Of a stretch of DNA of 11,409 bases, positions 6,337 through 11,409 are shown in pieces. How positions within the stretch are numbered: position 1 is the stretch's first letter; each line of letters opens with the position of its first letter. The DNA lies in the NCBI GenBank assembly GCA_937951955.1, contig CALGAD010000134.1, forward strand, positions 1 through 11,409. The letters run 5' to 3'. The notes beneath the pieces are model-generated. The model worked only from the letters and a program-made list of their open reading frames with translations. It searched no databases and was not told the DNA's origin. This stretch comes from an uncultured Bacillaceae bacterium (lineage in GTDB: Bacteria; Bacillota; Bacilli; Bacillales; Caldibacillaceae). A program made the translations under genes and the position numbers.

Positions 6337-6369
6337 AAAAGTATTCCTGAAAATATCGAGGTGTTAAAA

Positions 6370-7053
6370 ATGAAAATATTATTAGTGGAAGATGATCGGA
6401 CCATCGCCTCTGGATTGGAGTATTCCCTACAGCAAGAAGGTTTTGATACAATCGTCTGTCATGATAAATCTTCGGCAACCGCCGTCATTCATAAACAAAT
6501 TGCTGATATCGATTTATGCTTATTCGACCTGTCCTTACCTGACGGGAGTGGTTATGAGTTATGCCAGCTCGTCAAAGACATGCGCGATATCCCCGTCATC
6601 TTTTTAACTGTCGCCGATGATGAGGTCAATGTAGTGATGGGGCTCGATATGGGGGCAGATGATTATATTACGAAACCGTTTCGTATTCGGGAACTCATTT
6701 CGCGTATTAAATCTGTGCTCCGGCGTTACCATCGCCATACCCAAACAACCAATATCATTAAAATCAAAAACATCCAGATCAATACGCTGGATGGTAAAGT
6801 ATACAAAAATGGCCAGGAAATTTTACTGACCGCACTGGAATATCGACTTCTTTTAATTTTCGCCAACCACATCGGTCAGGTTCTAACGAGATCTCAGTTA
6901 CTGGACCGCATTTGGGATGTCGGCGGTGATTTTGTTAATGATAATACATTGACGGTCTATGTGAAACGATTACGGGAAAAGTTAGAAGACGATCCCCAAA
7001 AACCTACTTTAATCCAGACGGTGCGCGGGATTGGCTATAAGGTTGGTGACTAA
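6370..7053 (+). CDS. OmpR-family response regulator of the second module
   Basis: This 227-residue regulator starts at ATG 6370, with GAGGTG (6358-6363) as RBS. An in-frame GTG at 6361 lies inside that RBS and is rejected. The receiver has acidic residues E7-D8-D9, phospho-acceptor D53 (in CLFDLSLPDGSG), switch T80 and K102 (in DYITKPF). The winged-helix domain (about 130-225) ends in the standard IQTVRGIGYKV and contains NDNTLTVYVKRLREKL as recognition helix. It is complete and of normal length. The kinase gene begins within its last codons, so the two are coupled. The likely binding site is the set of four AAAGTCA-like repeats at 8114-8153, inferred from gene order and the usual OmpR-family site layout. 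It is clearly divergent from the regulator at 1764. Confidence 0.95.
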   Translation: MKILLVEDDRTIASGLEYSLQQEGFDTIVCHDKSSATAVIHKQIADIDLCLFDLSLPDGSGYELCQLVKDMRDIPVIFLTVADDEVNVVMGLDMGADDYITKPFRIRELISRIKSVLRRYHRHTQTTNIIKIKNIQINTLDGKVYKNGQEILLTALEYRLLLIFANHIGQVLTRSQLLDRIWDVGGDFVNDNTLTVYVKRLREKLEDDPQKPTLIQTVRGIGYKVGD

Positions 7054-8059
7054 ATTGTTGCGCAATCGCGAAATTCAAGTTTTGCTGGTGACATTCTTGG
7101 TCATTAGCGGCATCGGCATCTTGCTTGCTGCAATTTTGGTTTCGAGCACAGCTGCTTTGATTGTATTTACCGTATCTGTTCTTTTAATCCTATGTACACT
7201 AATCTTTACGAAATGGCGCTATTTGCAAATTGAAAAATTATCCGCATACTTACAGGAAATCGCCAATGGCAGCTACCATCTCGATGTTCGTGATAATCGG
7301 GAAGGCGAATTAAGCATTTTAAAAAACAATATTTATAAAGTCACAAACATGCTTGCTGAACAAGGAACGGTACTACACGAAGAAAAGGTGAAATTATCCA
7401 ATGCGATTTCTGATATTTCCCATCAACTAAAAACCCCGCTTACGTCCATGATGGTCATGACAGAGTTGTTGCGGGAGCCAAAATTGGATGAAAGAAAGCG
7501 CAGCGAGTTTACCCGTAATATAAAACTACAGCTCGAACGTATGGAATGGCTCGTTTCCTCTTTACTCAAGCTATCCAAAATCGATGCCGGCACCATTACG
7601 TTTAAAAAGGAAAAAATTCTGGTTCATTCTCTTGTACAACAGGCCATCGAACCATTACTCATTCCCATGGAAATTAAAGGACAACAGTTATCAATTGAAG
7701 GGGACGAAAATGCTACTTTTATCGGTGACTTGAACTGGACCGTCGAAGCGCTAATCAATATTATTAAAAACTGCATTGAGCATACGGATGAAGGTGGAAA
7801 GATTACCATTCAATATTCAGAGAATGCCCTTTACACAGAAATAATAGTTTCGGATAACGGAAAAGGCATTCCTAAAGAGGATCTGCCCTATATCTTCAAG
7901 CGGTTTTACAAAGGAAAGAATGCCAGTAAAGATAGTGTAGGCATCGGCCTTGCCATGGCCCATGTTTTAATCACGAGCCAACACGGAGATATTGAGGTAA
8001 AAAGTCAACCGGGCAAAGGAACGCAATTTCATATTAAATTTTACAAGCAGGTGATTTAA
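7046..8059 (+). CDS. Sensor histidine kinase of the second module, two-helix intramembrane type
   Basis: This kinase has 337 residues from GTG 7046, which overlaps the regulator's stop by 8 bases. TTG 7031, TTG 7043 and TTG 7055 are alternative starts, so the N-terminus is uncertain by a few residues. Two helices (about 9-31 and 34-54) are separated by only a few residues, so there is essentially no external sensor domain. A HAMP-like linker, then H-box ISDISHQLKTPLTS with His126, N-box INIIKNCIEHT (about 236), D-box SDNGKGI (about 269) with IFKRFYKG, and G-box VGIGLAMAHVL (about 297) follow. All catalytic motifs are canonical. Kinases with this near-zero loop usually sense through a partner transporter, as established for BceS; here the partner would be the ABC transporter downstream. 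Confidence 0.93.
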   Translation: MTKLLRNREIQVLLVTFLVISGIGILLAAILVSSTAALIVFTVSVLLILCTLIFTKWRYLQIEKLSAYLQEIANGSYHLDVRDNREGELSILKNNIYKVTNMLAEQGTVLHEEKVKLSNAISDISHQLKTPLTSMMVMTELLREPKLDERKRSEFTRNIKLQLERMEWLVSSLLKLSKIDAGTITFKKEKILVHSLVQQAIEPLLIPMEIKGQQLSIEGDENATFIGDLNWTVEALINIIKNCIEHTDEGGKITIQYSENALYTEIIVSDNGKGIPKEDLPYIFKRFYKGKNASKDSVGIGLAMAHVLITSQHGDIEVKSQPGKGTQFHIKFYKQVI

Positions 8060-8083
8060 TAAACATTCACCTGTTTATTTTTT
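8048..8083 (+). terminator. Rho-independent terminator overlapping the kinase stop codon
   Basis: CAGGTGA (8048-8054) pairs with TCACCTG (8067-8073), followed by TTTATTTTTT to 8083. The stem begins inside the last codons of the kinase and the stop TAA (8057-8059) sits in the loop. A second, mutually exclusive perfect stem overlaps it: AATAAACA (8058-8065) with TGTTTATT (8072-8079). The terminator separates regulator/kinase transcription from the transporter operon. Confidence 0.75.
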
Positions 8084-8113
8084 AATATTTATCAAAACTT
8101 TGTGGCACTTTCT

Positions 8114-8170
8114 AAAGTGAATAAATTGTCACTTTAAAGTCACGTGAAAGTCATTTTCGCTGGATATACT
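8114..8170 (+). promoter_or_regulatory. Transporter promoter with four AAAGTCA-like repeats at 11-bp period
   Basis: Seven-base repeats start at exactly 8114, 8125, 8136 and 8147: AAAGTGA, ATTGTCA, AAAGTCA, AAAGTCA. Each is followed by a 4-base spacer. Eleven bases after the last repeat comes a TATACT -10 (8165-8170). No -35 is present, and the last two repeats occupy its place. Tandem 7+4 repeats in front of a -10 are the layout of PhoB-type activation sites. The regulator encoded at 6370-7053 is the natural ligand (inference). Transcription would begin near 8177, and the ATPase RBS AAAGGTGGAGG (8187-8197) follows. Confidence 0.75.
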
Positions 8171-8204
8171 GTACACGAAGAATGATAAAGGTGGAGGATT
8201 TCAC

Positions 8205-8888
8205 ATGACCATATTAGAAGTTAAAAATCTAACGAAAGTGTACGGTAAAGGCGAAACGGCCGTTAAAGCTCTAGATAATGTTTCTTTTTCTGTAAAAAAA
8301 GGTGAATTTATTTGCATCATCGGACCATCTGGCTCGGGAAAATCAACCTTGATTCATTTACTCGGAGGCGTTGATCGTCCAACGAGCGGAAAAGTGCTGA
8401 TAAACAAAACGAATATCTATCGGTTAAATGAAACGCAATTAGCCATTTTTCGCCGGAGACAAATCGGGTTAATCTACCAGTTTTATAATTTGCTACCGAT
8501 TTTAACGGTGGAAGAAAATATCAAATTGCCGCTCCTGTTAGACGGACAGAACGTTGATGAAAAGCAGTTTACCAAAATCGTTCAAACCCTGGGACTCAAA
8601 AATCGCCTCAACTATTTACCAAACCAGCTTTCCGGCGGACAGCAACAGCGGGTATCCATTGGTCGGGCGGTCATCAATAACCCGGCGATTATTCTTGCTG
8701 ACGAACCGACGGGTAACCTCGATAGTAAAAACGGCGAGGAAATTATGGAGCTCCTCAAAATGTTTAACAAAACGTACAATCAGACATTAATCGTCATTAC
8801 CCATGATGAGCGTATCGCTTTGCAGGCGGACCGGATCATCTCCATTGAAGACGGGAAAATTGCTAATGATGAGGTGATTCGTCCATGA
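8205..8888 (+). CDS. ABC transporter ATP-binding protein, MacB/LolD type
   Basis: This 227-residue ATPase has a strong RBS (AAAGGTGGAGG, 8187-8197) and ATG 8205. Motifs are canonical: Walker A GPSGSGKST (40-48), Q-loop LIYQFYNLLP (about 90-99), signature LSGGQQQR (about 142-149), Walker B IILADEPTGNLDS (about 160-172) and H-loop ITHDE (about 199). The A-D-E-P-T-G-N-L-D string and short length place it in the MacB/LolD/FtsE group, which energises FtsX-type permeases by mechanotransmission rather than classic transport. It is a different family from the ATPase at 2540. The stop overlaps the permease start (ATGA, 8885-8888), so the two are coupled. Confidence 0.95.
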   Translation: MTILEVKNLTKVYGKGETAVKALDNVSFSVKKGEFICIIGPSGSGKSTLIHLLGGVDRPTSGKVLINKTNIYRLNETQLAIFRRRQIGLIYQFYNLLPILTVEENIKLPLLLDGQNVDEKQFTKIVQTLGLKNRLNYLPNQLSGGQQQRVSIGRAVINNPAIILADEPTGNLDSKNGEEIMELLKMFNKTYNQTLIVITHDERIALQADRIISIEDGKIANDEVIRP

Positions 8889-11409
8889 ATATTATCAGTA
8901 AGCTCACGCTCCGACATTTAAAAGAAAATAAACGCCGCACCCTTGTGACCATCATCGGTGTCATCATTTCTGTGGCGATGATCACCGCCGTGGCGACACT
9001 GTGTGTTTCCTTTTTAGATATCATGATCCGGGACGAAATCAGTCGCAATGGGGAATGGCACGTTTCCTATGAAAATGTGAATCGCGAACAGATTGAAGCG
9101 ATTAAAAATGATAGCGAAACAAAGACGCTAGTCCTTTCCAGTGATGGATATGCTTCTTTCAATGAGTCCAGTAATCCTAATAAACCGTATTTTTATTTTA
9201 AAAATTATAATAAACAGGGGTTCGAGCAATTTCCGATTCAAGTAATTGAAGGAAGACTCCCGCAAAATAAAAATGAAATTGCAATTTCAGAGGCGATTAT
9301 CGATAACGCGAAAGTTCATTACAAAATTGGTGATCAGTTAACTTTTGATATTGGTGAACGAATCAGTACTACAGATTATATTCCGTTAAACCAGACCGAT
9401 TCTCTGCAGCAAGATGGCGAAGACCTGTTTGAACAATTAAATATTATGGAAACAAAGCAAGTAACTATCGTGGGAATCATTGAACGACCATCATGGGAGC
9501 CATCCTGGTCACCTGGCTATACAGTAATAGGTTATGTGGATGAGGAACTGTTAAGTGAAGGAGATCTTGTAGATCTATATATTACTGTAAATAAAATAAA
9601 CGGTTCTATTTATGACCATGCAAAAGCTCTCGCCAAAAAGCACGGGATTGAAAAAGTTGATTTTAATAGCAATCTACTCCGTTACTATGGTGTCACAGCG
9701 AACGATAATTTACGCATGACACTATTTTCCCTGGCCGGCATTATCATGGCCATCATTATCATCGGTTCGATCGCATTGATTTATAATGCGTTTGCTATCA
9801 GTGTTTCCGACCGTGCACGGCATTTAGGGATGTTGGCGAGTGTCGGTGCGACAAGAAAACAGAAAAGAAACTCCGTAATATTTGAGGGAATTGTCATTGG
9901 CGCAATTAGTATACCGATCGGCATTCTTGCTGGCATCGGTGGCATCGGGGTCACATTCCTGTATATTAACACGTATTTAAGCGATGCTCTCGGTGTTGCC
10001 AAAAGATTGGAATTAGTCGTTACGCCGGCTTCGATTATTGTAGCTTGTGTAATCTCAATGCTAACCATTTTTCTTTCAAGCTATATCCCTGCAAGACGGG
10101 CATCCAAAATTTCCGCTATTGATGCGATCCGGCAAACCCATGATATTAAATTATCACGAAAATCGGTCAAAACATCCAAACTCGTACGCAAACTTTTTGG
10201 GATTGAAGCAGAAATCGGCTTAAAAAATATGAAACGGTATCGAAAACGATACCTGGCGACCCTGTTTTCCTTAGTTATTAGCATTGTCCTGTTTTTAACA
10301 GTGAACTTTTTTACCGCGAATCTTAAAAAATCACTGGAAATGACACAAGATGCCTATCAGTTTGATATTTTAATTCAGAGTGGAAATGACATAGACAGGG
10401 AAGAAATCCTTCGCTATACCCAATTGGATTTTGTTACAGAATCTACAATTAAAGATGAAGCCCATTTACACGCCCATGTTCCTCTGGAACAATTGCCTAC
10501 TGTATTGAAAAAAGACATCGAAGAATTCGATATTCCTTTGGAAGATGGAAAATACCCGTACTTTGTTGCTTTACACGGCCTTGATGAAGAAAGTTTTAAA
10601 CGATATGCCGAACAAATTGGAGTAAAAGCCGAAGAGTACATCGATCAAGATACACCAAAAGGAATTGTGATTGAACGGATAAAATATGAAGACGCAGCAT
10701 CCAGAAAAATCATTGAATTGAAAACCATCCATGCCGATGTTGGCGAGCGACTCGAACTATTCGATATATCCCATGAAGCATATGACAATGGTGAAACAGA
10801 ATGGGAGTTCGTAGAGACTCTGGAGATTGGTGCACTAACGAATCAAGTACCGATGGGAGTCGAATCGTCTCAGATGGGAATAGGCGGACTCGACATCATT
10901 GTGCCCCAAGCGGCTTTAGAGGAACTGGGAATCGATACGGTACCTTATGTTTATTTAAAAAGTTCTGATCCAATGGGCACGCAAACGGCTATTGAAGAAC
11001 TGAACGATGCCGATTTCTTTATTATGAATGTTCATCAAATGCGCCAGAAAGAAGAGCAAACGCTATTACTCATGTCGATATTTATTTATGGGTTTATTAC
11101 GTTGATTACCTTAATATCCATCGCCAATATTTTCAACACGATTTCAACAAGCGTCGCCTTACGAAAACGGGAATTTGCCATGCTTCGCTCCGTCGGCATC
11201 ACACCAAAGGGTTTTAATAAAATGATCTATTATGAAAGTATTTTTTACGGCGTGAAGGCTTTAGCATATGGATTGCCAATAAGTTTCCTTGTGATGCTTG
11301 CTATCCACAAATCCATTGGCTACACCTTTGAATATGGCTTCCAATTCCCCTGGATCAGTATTTTATTCGTCGTTGTCTTGATTTTCATCATCGTTGGACT
11401 GGCGATGCG
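8885..11409 (+). CDS. FtsX/MacB-type ABC permease, duplicated, 3' end outside window
   Basis: The frame from ATG 8885 stays open for 841 codons and leaves the window without a stop. The layout is two copies of the MacB-type unit. Unit one has a helix (about 19-43), an external domain (about 45-278), and three helices (about 279-303, 335-360, 380-400). Unit two has a helix (about 457-477), an external domain (about 480-725), and helices at about 727-750, 782-805 and 822 onward. The cytoplasmic FtsX signature occurs twice, as DRARHLGMLASVGATRKQK and RKREFAMLRSVGITPKG. One chain could thus supply both halves of the transporter. Two large external domains distinguish it from Bce-type permeases, which have one. 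Expected role: envelope defence or extrusion of a membrane-active compound. The final helix and C-terminus are missing only because the window ends. Confidence 0.92.
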   Translation, partial: MNIISKLTLRHLKENKRRTLVTIIGVIISVAMITAVATLCVSFLDIMIRDEISRNGEWHVSYENVNREQIEAIKNDSETKTLVLSSDGYASFNESSNPNKPYFYFKNYNKQGFEQFPIQVIEGRLPQNKNEIAISEAIIDNAKVHYKIGDQLTFDIGERISTTDYIPLNQTDSLQQDGEDLFEQLNIMETKQVTIVGIIERPSWEPSWSPGYTVIGYVDEELLSEGDLVDLYITVNKINGSIYDHAKALAKKHGIEKVDFNSNLLRYYGVTANDNLRMTLFSLAGIIMAIIIIGSIALIYNAFAISVSDRARHLGMLASVGATRKQKRNSVIFEGIVIGAISIPIGILAGIGGIGVTFLYINTYLSDALGVAKRLELVVTPASIIVACVISMLTIFLSSYIPARRASKISAIDAIRQTHDIKLSRKSVKTSKLVRKLFGIEAEIGLKNMKRYRKRYLATLFSLVISIVLFLTVNFFTANLKKSLEMTQDAYQFDILIQSGNDIDREEILRYTQLDFVTESTIKDEAHLHAHVPLEQLPTVLKKDIEEFDIPLEDGKYPYFVALHGLDEESFKRYAEQIGVKAEEYIDQDTPKGIVIERIKYEDAASRKIIELKTIHADVGERLELFDISHEAYDNGETEWEFVETLEIGALTNQVPMGVESSQMGIGGLDIIVPQAALEELGIDTVPYVYLKSSDPMGTQTAIEELNDADFFIMNVHQMRQKEEQTLLLMSIFIYGFITLITLISIANIFNTISTSVALRKREFAMLRSVGITPKGFNKMIYYESIFYGVKALAYGLPISFLVMLAIHKSIGYTFEYGFQFPWISILFVVVLIFIIVGLAM

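Noticed and set aside
6361..6369. GTG 6361 as start of the second regulator
   Set aside because: It is part of the GAGGTG ribosome binding site for ATG 6370.
6263..6478. 71-codon minus-strand frame over the second regulator promoter and start
   Set aside because: No RBS, overlaps a clear promoter, RBS and receiver-domain start on the plus strand.
9781..10641. Three minus-strand open frames
   Set aside because: They lie within the large FtsX-type permease frame, which is open throughout and shows two FtsX signatures.
8205..11409. Naming the second module bceAB
   Set aside because: Gene order and kinase topology fit, but the permease has two large external domains in a duplicated MacB layout rather than one external domain in a 10-helix protein.
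1..11409. CRISPR arrays, insertion sequences, tRNA or rRNA genes
   Set aside because: No regularly spaced identical repeats with spacers, no transposase frame or terminal inverted repeats, and no cloverleaf or rRNA-like sequence was seen.

Overview
The window looks like chromosome from a low-GC Firmicute, most likely a member of the Bacillaceae. The evidence is AT-rich intergenic DNA, strong AAAGGAGG-type ribosome binding sites, TTG and GTG starts, classic U-tract terminators, and two sensor/ABC-transporter modules of the kind Bacilli use against cell-envelope stress and peptide antibiotics. I cannot name the species.

Region A (1-1450) is the wreck of a four-gene module. A promoter block and ribosome binding site lead into a response regulator gene reduced to about 120 bp (288-410). 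What looks like the last bases of a lost permease gene follows, then a histidine kinase gene (470-1381) that is still fully open. This kinase aligns without a gap, at about 51% identity by hand count (154 of 303), with the intact kinase at 4221-5138. Its H-box is ruined: the phospho-accepting His is Asn, and the neighbouring Ser, Asp, Arg and Pro are also replaced. A perfect Rho-independent terminator closes the unit.

Region B (1679-5138) is the intact paralogous module: response regulator, BcrA/LanF-type ABC ATPase, six-helix permease, then a short single-helix histidine kinase. It resembles lantibiotic/bacitracin self-protection transporters and B. subtilis ycbLMNO-like loci. The ATPase gene appears to have its own promoter, with four 11-bp phased repeats upstream of a TATACT -10 and no -35.

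Region C (5139-6307) is mostly non-coding. It holds one doubtful reading frame (5199-5462) and one convincing small two-helix membrane protein on the minus strand (5702-5902) with its own RBS and candidate promoter.

Region D (6308-11409) is a second, unrelated module: a constitutive-looking promoter, an OmpR-type response regulator, a two-helix histidine kinase with almost no external loop, a terminator overlapping the kinase stop codon, then a separate promoter with four AAAGTCA-like repeats at exact 11-bp spacing. Behind that promoter lie a MacB/LolD-type ATPase and a large duplicated FtsX-type permease that runs off the window end (841 codons visible). The likely logic is that a low, steady level of regulator and kinase is insulated by the terminator from a transporter operon switched on by the phosphorylated regulator.

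The points most worth a second look are the retained pseudokinase next to its erased partners, and the shared operator geometry (four 11-bp repeats ending about 11 bp before TATACT) at the transporter promoters of both modules.
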